From Dinochytrium kinnereticum (Eukaryota; Chytridiomycota; Chytridiomycetes; Chytridiales; Chytridiaceae), in contig JADGJT010000337.1 of the NCBI GenBank assembly GCA_027604005.1, positions 1 to 25,286 of the forward strand: a stretch of 25,286 nucleotides of DNA, written 5' to 3'. Position 1 is the first letter of the stretch. Each line of letters opens with the position of its first letter. Made by a program: the position numbers and the translations under genes. The notes under the pieces are model-generated. The model did no database searches. It was given only the letters and a program-made list of their open reading frames with translations, and was not told the origin of the DNA. Positions 8,381 through 17,151 of this stretch are shown here, piece after piece.

Positions 8381-11278
8381 ATGATGATGTTGACGCTTTT
8401 CCTTGATTCTTCCACTGGCCACAATGACACCAAACTGCCTATACCCGAAAAGCCCGAAGAGAACCCTGGAGAGTCAGAGGTCATGCTCAGCTGGTCCGTC
8501 ATCTGCTTCTCCACTTCCGAGATCGTATTGTTTTGTGTTTTCTAACATGTACATTCGCCCTACCCGTCCTCATTGAACTCGTCCATTCATGACGACCCAT
8601 GATACCGTATCCTACTTGTTCCTTTCTCAAAACCTAACTACGCGATACGGCGGCGATTACAGGGCGATTCTCATTCTGATATCATTGCTGTTCATCATCC
8701 TGCTCACGAGTTATTACCTCCAACTGAGAAAGATTCGATTCATTCATGAGACGGTTGTTTCAATATTTCTCGGCATCGTGGTCGGGTTGGCTATTCGGTT
8801 GTCCGATTGTGAGTTTCTTTTTGTTTGTTTTTTTTGTTTTTGGAGAGGTTCGGTGAATGAAGCAACTTTCATGGCGTTATCTTTATCCTGCTTATCGCCT
8901 GTGTGGTATGAAAGAGGTCACTCATAATTCTGATCCTTCTACGCTCGTTAGCCAAATCGTTGCAGAATATGGTCACGTTTGATCACAAATACTTTTTTAA
9001 TCTGCTGCTACCACCCATCATTTTGAACTGCGGGTACGACATGAAGCGGGTGAGTAGTGCGGTTCTACTTTAATAGTGGCGTTTGAAAGTTGGTCCATGG
9101 CCCGCTAACAACCAAACCTGTTTTCAACCACAGAAAAACTTTTTCAGAAACTTTGGCACTATCCTCACCTTTGCCTTTGCGGGAACAATGATTTCAACCC
9201 TAATAATTGGCACCCTCATCTACCTAATAGTCCTAACTGGAATCCACGGCCTCGACTTAACCTTCCTAGACTGCATCGTCTTCGGCTCGATCCTCTCATC
9301 CACCGACCCCGTAACAGTCCTCGCGATCTTTCATCAGATGCGGGTCGACCCCAAACTCTACGCGATCATCTTTGGAGAAAGCATCTTGAATGATTCGGTT
9401 GCGATCGTGCTGTTTGCGACGTTAGGTCAGTTTCGCGATAAGGAGGTTTCGGTTGGGAACCTTGTACATGGGGTTGTGAGTTTTATCGGCAGCTTTTCGG
9501 GGAGCGTTTTGATTGGGGTGCTGATTGCTTTAATCTGTTCGTTGATGTTGAAACACTCGTTTTTGCATCAGTTTCCGTCTTTGGAATCTTGTATTATCGC
9601 GCTTTTGGCTTGTGAGTCTCAGGCTCTTGGTTGATTTTCGTTTGGCTTTCCTTTTTTGTCCTTTTAGAATTATTTTTATTGTTTTTCTACCCCACTTCCT
9701 AATTGTCGAGTTTTAATCAAACCTTTGATAGACTCGTCGTACCTTCTCTCAAACGCCATCAAGCTCTCTGGCATCGTCTCGCTCTTGTTTTGCGGGATCA
9801 TATTGAAACATTACGCGTATGATAGCATGTCGGTTCGGAGTCGGAGAACGACAAAGTACATGTTTAGAGTGTTGTCGCAGATGAGCGAGAACTTTATTTT
9901 CATCTATCTGGGGGTGACTCTATTTACAAAGACTGATGCAGTCTACCTTCCAAGCTTTATCTTCCTAACCCTGGTGAGTGTTGTCGCCTTTTTCTTTTTC
10001 TGATGAAAAGCGCGACTAACTCTCCCTAAAAAAAAGGTGATCATATTGTTTGCTCGGTACGCGTCGACCGCCCCACTCGCGACGCTCATCAACGCCATAA
10101 GCCGCCGCTTCAACCCCTACCGTGACCATGACCTTATCCCGCAAAACCATGTTCTTATGCTCTGGTGGGCAGGTCTGCGCGGCGCCATTGCGTTTGCCCT
10201 CTCCTTTGACATGACTGGCCCCTCAGGTCCAGCCCTCCGTACGACCACTCTCGTAGTCTGCGTGTTGACAGTCATCACGTTAGGAGGAACCACCAATTAC
10301 GCTTTGGAGAAACTCAAAATCCGTGTCGGTGTGGGTGCAGGACGAAAACATGGGGGAGGCGGAGGAGGAGGGTACGATGATGATGACGAGTACGCGGATG
10401 ATGTTGAGGGAGAGAATGATGAAGATGATGAGGAAACGGATTCCTCAGAGGATGATGTTGAGGATTGGGACGATGATTTACCTGGATCGAACCCAGAGAT
10501 GTCGCTTGAGAGGCGTCGTAAATCAAGCGACCTTGACGCGGCTCGTCGAGCTTCTCTCGATACCCCAACCTCTTCAACTCGCATCCTCATTAACGACGCC
10601 TTAGATACCTCCCCCCGTTCATCCATGGGGTCGACCCGCCCGCCACGAAGGCGTCAAGAAACCCAAGCACAGGCTGACATGACGCATTGGTTCATGTCCT
10701 TTGACAATGCATGGTTGAAACCCTTGTTCACTCGGTCGAGGTACGGGCATGCAGGGGGTAGCGGAGCCGCGTGGGGATATCGCCGGAGATCTGGATCAGC
10801 GTCACCGACGAGACAAAGGCTGTTGAGAGAAGGTAGTGCTCAAACGATTCCTGATGCGTCCAATGCCGCCACGCCGGGTGGCGGGCGAGTGAGACGGAAG
10901 GGCCTGGAGGGGGGTAAGGCGGCGAGCCCTGGGGTAAGGAGTTCGAGGGGTTTCGGGAAGGGAGTGGCGGGTGGTTCTGCTTCGGCGATAATTGGAGCTG
11001 GACAAACATCCTCGTCACTGTCCTCGTCCGCTGGAAGGATGGGGTCGCTCAGCGCGCCGGTGACGCGTAGCGGGAGGGTCGGAGGAGGAGGAGGAGGCGG
11101 AGGAGAAGGAGCTGGAGGGGAGGAGGAGAGGTTTGTGGGGGCGGATGGGAAGACGTGGGGGCGTCCGCTGCTGCATGGAGCCGGAGGCAGTGGGGGAGGT
11201 GGAGGGGCGGGTGGGGGGGCGACGGCGTCGAGGACGCGTGTGGTGTCGTCTGGCGGCGCTGAGCTCAAGCAGAGCTAA
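8381..11278 (+). CDS. NHX1: Endosomal-type Na+(K+)/H+ exchanger (NHX1 / NHE6-7-9-like)
   Basis: Six exons: 8381-8493, 8663-8808, 8952-9049, 9134-9611, 9732-9973, 10037-11278; 772 residues. Family landmarks are TSYYLQLRKIRFIHETVVSI, FNLLLPPIILNCGYDM, SSTDPVTVLAIF (about 174-185), FGESILNDSVAIV with the Asn-Asp ion site (205-206), LSGIVSLLFCGI, and GLRGAIAFALS (about 405-415). After the last membrane helix, the segment MTHWFMSFDNAWLKPLFTR (about 574-592) is typical of organellar NHEs. These exchangers swap lumenal protons for Na+ or K+ in endosomes and vacuoles. The tail has an acidic Asp/Glu tract (about 472-506) and a Gly/Ser/Arg-rich end. The exon 1 donor (TG|GTCCGT) is the least certain site; TT|GTTTTG fits the same phase. 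The stop codon overlaps AATAAA. Confidence 0.88.
11192..11219 (+). other. Putative G-quadruplex motif in the NHX 3' coding end
   Basis: Four G-runs of 5, 4, 3 and 7 (11192-96, 11204-07, 11209-11, 11213-19) are separated by loops of 7, 1 and 1 nt. This fits the usual G3+N1-7 rule. It encodes a Gly-rich stretch on the sense strand, so the mRNA could also fold it. Confidence 0.6.
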
Positions 11279-11282
11279 TAAA
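11277..11282 (+). terminator. AATAAA overlapping the NHX stop codon
   Basis: The last two bases of the TAA stop form the first two of AATAAA. If used, the 3' UTR is only the few bases to the cleavage site. Confidence 0.5.
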
Positions 11283-11484
11283 GAGTCCGGAAGAACAGAC
11301 ACATCCATGCCATCTGCTGTGTGGCAGGGATGAAGCTTGTTTCAACGTCATTCTCCTCATTTGGGCGTCTCTTCCTTTTCACGCTTTCAATTGATTCGAT
11401 TTGCCCTTGAGACGACAGCCTCGCTGGAGACGACGACTTGACGGCCAACGACGGCATTCGCACCCGGCATCCACCACCAGCACC

Positions 11485-12720
11485 ATGGCTGACCAGCCCT
11501 CCGTCTCAGCATCCATCCCGATCTCGTCCTCGGCGCCCATCACCACCATTGCATCCGCCTCAGCGCCAAACCCTGCCTCTTTAATCACCTCAACCGGCGT
11601 CATCCCTCAACAACCTCCGGCATCGCCCACAGCACGATCATCCTCAACATCTGTCATCCCATCATCCACCTCTTCCCAATCATCATCCTTATCTTCATCC
11701 ATTTCTCTGTCGACCGCCGCAGTGCCTGTGACCGTCACGGTGGTTGAAACCATCATCCGAACAGAAAGCGCCGGGCTCACCTCATCCATTCCACCGCTTG
11801 TCGCTTCATCGACTTCATCTTCCATGATGGATCCAACCGCATCTCCGGACGCCTCATCCCTGGCGCAGAGCGATGGAGGTCGTGGAGGCATCCCGCAAGG
11901 ATTGATGATATCATTGATCGTGATTCCATCGCTCCTCATTCTCTTCCTCGGCGGTCTTCTTGCATCCCGGTACTGGAATATTCGCAAACGTGCTGAAAAG
12001 GAGATGCAGATGGATGTAGAAGGCAGCGGTGGGAGCAGGCCGTCCACATCAAAACCTGATGCCGCAACAACTCAACTGTACACCGCCGCAAAGAAGCGAT
12101 GGCTCCCTCCTCTAAAGAGTCTATCCTTTGGTGGTAAAGTCGCTATCCCTGCCTCCTCATCCATCTCAGCACCGCCATCTCTTCTCCCGACACTCGCTCA
12201 GCAAGTATCCATTTCTGACACGAGGTCAGACGGATTCCTGGTCTCCCCATCATCGACCCAAACCCACCAAACATCAACGGCTATCCACCCAAACCCCCTC
12301 ATCGTCGACCGTGCAGCATTCTCTTCCTCTCCGCCCCCCGACGCCCAATATCCACTAACCCAAACTCCACGGGCTCCTCATAGCATCGCTCCCCAAAAGT
12401 CCCTGACCGAGTCCATGGTCCTGGATATGTACGCCACCCCCGACCAGGATATAGACACGTTCGACACTTCAACCAGCTTACCGCAACGGCAGGCAGCGAG
12501 GAGGTCTACACGGCGGTCTGTTCAGAGTAGGAAGTCGATGAGCACGGCTCAAAGAAGGGCTGTGGCTGGGGGGTATGATGGAGGGGTTATGAGTAGTGGT
12601 AGCGGGGAAGAATCGGTTGAGGTGGATGATGAGGTTGGGCGGAGGAGGAGGGAGGAGAAGATGAGAAAGTATGGCAGTTTGTATACTGTTGATGGGGGGA
12701 GAAGTGTTGATACCTCTTGA
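11485..12720 (+). CDS. Ser/Thr-rich single-pass membrane protein (sensor-like)
   Basis: A single-exon gene of 411 residues from the ATG at 11485 (caccATG); upstream the frame is open only from non-ATG codons. Residues 1 to about 130 are very rich in Ser, Thr, Pro and Ala, a composition typical of O-mannosylated cell-surface stalks. One transmembrane helix follows (about 140-160, with ISLIVIPSLLILFLGG), flanked by a basic stop-transfer (RYWNIRKR). The cytoplasmic part (about 165-411) is Ser/Pro-rich with basic clusters (RQAARRSTRRS) and ends acidic. The shape resembles fungal wall-stress sensors of the Mid2/Wsc kind, but there is no cysteine-rich head, no detectable signal peptide and no sequence match I can name. 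The stalk may therefore be inserted by the membrane helix, or an upstream signal exon may be missed. Function unknown. Confidence 0.7.
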   Translation: MADQPSVSASIPISSSAPITTIASASAPNPASLITSTGVIPQQPPASPTARSSSTSVIPSSTSSQSSSLSSSISLSTAAVPVTVTVVETIIRTESAGLTSSIPPLVASSTSSSMMDPTASPDASSLAQSDGGRGGIPQGLMISLIVIPSLLILFLGGLLASRYWNIRKRAEKEMQMDVEGSGGSRPSTSKPDAATTQLYTAAKKRWLPPLKSLSFGGKVAIPASSSISAPPSLLPTLAQQVSISDTRSDGFLVSPSSTQTHQTSTAIHPNPLIVDRAAFSSSPPPDAQYPLTQTPRAPHSIAPQKSLTESMVLDMYATPDQDIDTFDTSTSLPQRQAARRSTRRSVQSRKSMSTAQRRAVAGGYDGGVMSSGSGEESVEVDDEVGRRRREEKMRKYGSLYTVDGGRSVDTS

Positions 12721-13088
12721 TCTGTCTTTCCGGTTCCCTCAGTTCCGTTTCCCGTTTGCGCCAGTTTTCCTCGAACTTCTTCAATCTTGTTTCAGTCCCC
12801 CACTTTTTCCGGCCTTCTCTAACGAAAGTTACGTCGCTTGCTTGTGTCAGTCAGTCCCCATTGCTTTTAATTTACTTTTTGTTCCGACGTTTTGCCCCAT
12901 CTATTTAAGTATTCCAAGTGTCTACTGCCATGTCATCTGTGCTATCTCGACACTTTTAATAATAGAATCTCTTTCATGACTTCTTTTTACGCTGTCTGCT
13001 AAAGCACTTTTTAACCAACCAAAAAAAAAGATTTGGCGAGTGAGACCCAGATTCTCGACCTCAACTCCAGGAAAATCTCTCCATAAAC
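12721..13088. other. Intergenic region upstream of the deacetylase gene
   Basis: 368 nt, T/C-rich from 12721 to about 12960, then an A-run at 13020-13030. No gene is supported. It should hold the 3' end of the membrane-protein mRNA and the promoter of the HDAC gene. Confidence 0.5.
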
Positions 13089-16000
13089 ATGAGCCCTCCA
13101 TCTGGCCCAGAGATGGCCCCGCCCATCGCTCCATCGTCGACGCGGTCATCGAAGCCTCGGGTGTCGTATCATTATCACCGTGAGTGTCGAAGGGGTTTCG
13201 CTTTCATGGTTTGGGTCTTTGGTGTGGGCGGATGTGTATGTTTTGTTTCTATGGGTTGCTCCTGGAATTGAGGCGGAGGAGGGGAAGGCGGGTCTTTGGG
13301 TTGAAGGTATTGGACTAGCTTTGACGTACCGAAGACGATAATGACTGGCGGACGGGCAACCCTCGTCTTCTGAGTTGGGATGGTAGACGAGACAGGGTTG
13401 CCATCCCTTGGTCAAACCATGCCCGACCATGAATGGATGTCAAACGGACGTCTTTCGTTTCCCTGTTAAACTGAAACTGCTTTCTTTTCTTCTCTCCACG
13501 TCAACTATCAAACCTGGAATCGACCTGTCCCAAAATGAAACCACTGGGAACTGCCAAACAGCGGACATTGGACTGTACAATTACGGACCAAAGCATTTTA
13601 TGAAGGTTCGTTATCTGGTTTCTCTCCATAGTCTCGGGAATCAGTAGAGTTGTTTAGGCTGGAAGCATGAAGTCCCTCGCCTAAGCGATGACACTATACA
13701 GCGATATAACCTCAACTTACAACTTGTCCACCAAAGCCAACATTAATGTCCTCAGCACGAACATCTTACTAAACCCCAAACACTCCACATTACAAAACAG
13801 CCCGCTCGAGTGCGAATGGCTCATTCTCTTATTACCGCCTATAACCTTCAATCCAAAATGATGCTGGAGGTAACCTCTCGGGGTGGCTTTTTTCTCTCGA
13901 AACCCTAACGCTTGCCGAAAAAAAACTTGGCCAGATTCCTACCTACGCTACTTTTAAACAGATGACAAAGTTCCATACCGACGATTATATTGTAAGGGAA
14001 CCAACGCTTCCGATTTTACTATCCGCTCTACTTTCTCCCCTCACTTCCCTCCTCTGTACTTAAAAAGCTCTCGCTATCCCGAATCCCTTTCCCCCTCCCC
14101 CGTTTCCATAAAAAAAACATAAAACAAACAAAAAACAGGACTTTATCCGTCGCATCAAGCCCGAAGACGTGGACGAGATTCACAAATACCAAGCGAAATT
14201 TAACGTCGGGGACTTTTGTCCAGATTGCCCAGTCTTTGAGGGTCTGTATGAGTTTTGCATGATCTCCGCGGGGGGGTCTATAGGTAAGCTTTTTTATTCC
14301 TTTTTCTTTGTGTGGGTGGGGTTAAGGAGTCGGTCGGAGTTTGAGATTTGCGATGGAAGCAGAGGGCTTTTGAATGGGCTGGTTGGGAAGAGAGGCGTAA
14401 CTGGCCTTTTGGCGTTATTCGGTGGTTAGGTTGGTTCTTAATAACATTTACGCTCCGGGAATAGCCGCTGCGAGACGCCTTAACGCTGGACACGCCGATA
14501 TCTCGATAAAGTAAGTGAATTTAACCGCCATTCATGTCCACAAAGAGATAAACCAAAAACGCACTGCACTAACTCGCCTAAATAAAGCTGGGGTGGCGGT
14601 CTTCATCACGCCAAAAAGGGGGAAGCTTCAGGATTCTGCTACGGTACACCCCCATTCACACATCATGACCCTAACACTGGTATCTTTCGTAAAACAGTAA
14701 ACGACATTGTCCTCGCCATCCTTGAGCTTCTCCGTGTTCATGACCGTGTATTGGTAAGACTAGAACCCTTTCTCACTTGAAAGTTGTTAACTTTTGGTTG
14801 ATAGTATATTGACACGGACGTGCATCACGGAGATGGGGTTGAGGAAGCGTTTTTCACGTCGGATAGGGTGATGACGGTTTCGTTTCACAAGTTTGGGGAG
14901 TTTTTCCCGGGGACTGGAGCAATTAATGTGAGGAAATGGATATGATATTTGCAGTTTGGGCCTTTTTGTCGTGTGGTTAATATTGTTGTTTGATATAGGA
15001 TGTGGGGGTAGGAAAAGGGAAGCACTACTCGTGAGTACTGTTCTTTCAATTTAAAGAGTTTAATGTGACGTACCACCCCCCATTTCAAACCCCCAACCAC
15101 TAGTTTGATTATAAAACCCCTAACTCACTTCTTTTTAGCGTCAACGTCCCCCTCCACGACGGCATAGACGACGAATCCTACCACACCCTCTTCAAAACCG
15201 TCATGACGGCCGTGATGACCCGATTTCGACCTGGGGCGGTTGTCCTTCAACTTGGCGCGGACTCATTGGCGGGAGACCGATTGGGGTGTTTCAACCTCAG
15301 CATGAGAGGGCATGGGAACAGCGTTGACTTTATGAAGAGTTTTGGTGTTCCTTTGATGCTTTTGGGGGGTGGGGGTTACACTATTCGGAATGTTTCGAGA
15401 GCTTGGTGTTATGAGACTGCGCTGGCTTGCGGGGTTCAGGTTGAGGATGGTAAGTTTTTCTTGCTTATTGTTCTGGGAAGGATGGGTTTCGATGCTTTAT
15501 TTTTTGCTTTTGTTTTTTTTGCCTGTGAGAAGGGCCTTTATTGACGTGTTTTGGTGTTCTTTGTTTTCATAGCTTTGCCGTATCACACCTACTTTGACGC
15601 TTATGGGCCAGAGTAAGTCATGCTTCTGTTATGATGGCGTTGATTATTTGTTGTGTGTGTTTCTAAAATTTGTTTAGGTATCGGTTAGATATCCCCCCGA
15701 GCAACATGGAGAACATGAACACACGAGAATACCTTGACAAGATTCAGTAAGTAAATCTAGCTATTATGCATGACCTCTTAAATCATCCTACTAACCCACG
15801 CACCTCCCCGTAGATGCTATATCCTCGAAAGCCTCCGCCACATTCCTCACGCCCCCAGCGTCCAATACCAAGAAATCCCCCTCGACGCCTTCTCCTCAGA
15901 CGAGGGCGAAGATTCCGGCCGAGAGGAAGAAGATTCATTCCCAACCATGACAACCATCAAATCCAACACCATCACCGCCAACCATGAAATTCGTCCACCT

Positions 16001-16570
16001 TACTCTGGCATCGGGTTCAGCGATACTTCAAAAGACATTCGGGTGTCACGGAGAATGCGTGAACATCACCGTGTGGCAGAGGAAGCGCTATCCGATTCGG
16101 AGGGGGAAGGTGGTGGAGCTCCCTTGAGACGTGACCGGATCTCGTACCGTGAATCACCGCCTCCTCCACCGCGGTTAAGCAGTGGAGGAGGTAGTGGACG
16201 GAAACTGGATCGGCGCAAAAAAGCGGAGGAGGAGGAGGAGGATGTTGCGGCGTCACCTCTTCTTCAGAAACGAGCGTCGATTGATTCTAGTAATGGAGGA
16301 GGGAGGGTTGGGAGGAGCTCGTTGACGCCTTTGAATGCTGTTAAGGACGAAGAGGAGGAGGAGGAGGAGACCGGTGGGGTTGCTTTGACGGAAGAGGAGG
16401 AGAAGGATATTAGGACGTTAATGGCGGAGGGTGAGGGTGAGGAGGGGCGGGAGGAAGAGGAGGAGGATGAAGAGGAGGATGAAGACGATGAAGAGGGTGA
16501 GGAGGGTGAGGAGGGTGAAGAAGATGGGGGTGGTGATGGCGATGCCATGGAGGTTGATAAGGACAAATGA
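13089..16570 (+). CDS. RPD3: Class I histone deacetylase (Rpd3/HDAC1-like)
   Basis: Fourteen exons: 13089-13179, 13562-13605, 13801-13869, 13935-13991, 14139-14283, 14465-14510, 14588-14643, 14698-14753, 14805-14927, 14999-15030, 15139-15449, 15573-15612, 15678-15746, 15814-16570; 631 residues. It removes acetyl groups from histone tails in nuclear corepressor complexes. The catalytic domain is complete: [13 protein letters not shown], the His pair in [20 protein letters not shown], zinc ligands in [14 protein letters not shown] and [15 protein letters not shown], and the active Tyr in [18 protein letters not shown] differs from the common NWAGG/NWSGG form. The tail of about 250 residues keeps the usual Rpd3 SDSEGEGGG segment but is longer than in yeast or human and ends in a Glu/Asp/Gly tract. 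Rpd3 symbol is by family; orthology to a specific paralogue is not tested. Confidence 0.92.
13355..13402 (+). other. Hairpin inside HDAC intron 1
   Basis: GGCAACCCT (13355-13363) pairs perfectly with AGGGTTGCC (13394-13402). The adjoining CGTCT (13364-13368) pairs with AGACG (13385-13389), with a 4-nt bulge on the 3' arm and a 16-nt loop. It lies in the gene's longest intron (382 nt). Confidence 0.5.
16441..16525 (+). repeat. Purine-rich acidic-tract repeat in the HDAC tail
   Basis: Tandem GAG/GAA/GAT codons, ending in repeats of GAGGAGGGT, encode a Glu/Asp run and then Glu-Glu-Gly units. The strand is nearly pure purine. Slippage-prone; length may vary between isolates. Confidence 0.7.
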
Positions 16571-17151
16571 TACCCAAGTTTCTGTTGGCGTTTTTTTGGT
16601 TGATTCTGTGGGAGGGAGTTGTGTTTGTTTGTTCTTGCTGTTGTGTCTTTCGGTCTCTGACGCTTGCACTCCATGTTTTCTCTGGTCTTATTTTATATCT
16701 ATTCTTCGTTTTCTCTGAACGTTTTGTGGACGGATCTGGTCATGATTGAGCACGGAACACTTGCTTTGGCATGGCAAGCTGTAGGTTGGAGATTTCCAAC
16801 AAAAGGTTCAATCAATAACACAAAGGTTCAATGGGACCGAGCATTGCCGAGGCAATGCTCCTGCATGTCTTCCAGCCTACCGCCATCCACCACGAGAAGT
16901 AGAACGATACTGATCATATCTGTTCCGTTCACCATAAGTCCGGCATCTCAGATAATCCTAGACCAGAGATCCCTGTGAATACAATCCTCGTGAATACACG
17001 GTCCGGGATCGCCCAACCTTGTTCAAGATCACCAAAACCCGTTTAACGAGCCAACCCATTGCAAGGAGATTGCTTCTCTAATTGGGAAAGTGAACATCAC
17101 CTCCATGCATGGATCTTGCTCATTGCGACGTTAGCGAGGTAATACTCAAAG
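16571..17151. other. Intergenic region between HDAC and adenylyl cyclase
   Basis: 581 nt without a supportable gene. It is T-rich to about 16740 (HDAC 3' flank). It then holds a short direct repeat AAAGGTTCAAT (about 16803 and 16822), a 10-bp palindrome (16839-16860), and a direct repeat GTGAATACA (16975 and 16990). These lie in the presumed cyclase promoter. Confidence 0.55.
16839..16860. repeat. Perfect 10-bp inverted repeat
   Basis: GAGCATTGCC and GGCAATGCTC are separated by GA. The near-zero loop favours a dimeric protein-binding site or cruciform over an RNA hairpin. It lies about 290 nt before the cyclase ATG. Confidence 0.6.

Noticed and set aside
10840..11268. 142-codon minus-strand Pro/Ser-rich frame opposite the NHX tail
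   Set aside because: It is the antisense of a GC-rich Gly/Arg tail, where long open frames arise by composition alone.
16264..16674. Minus-strand poly-Ser frame opposite the HDAC tail
   Set aside because: The Ser run is the complement of GAG/GAA repeats in a frame already explained by the HDAC acidic tail.
16664..16978. 104-codon frame in the HDAC-cyclase spacer
   Set aside because: It runs through the palindrome and direct repeats, has no domain, and begins in the T-rich 3' flank.
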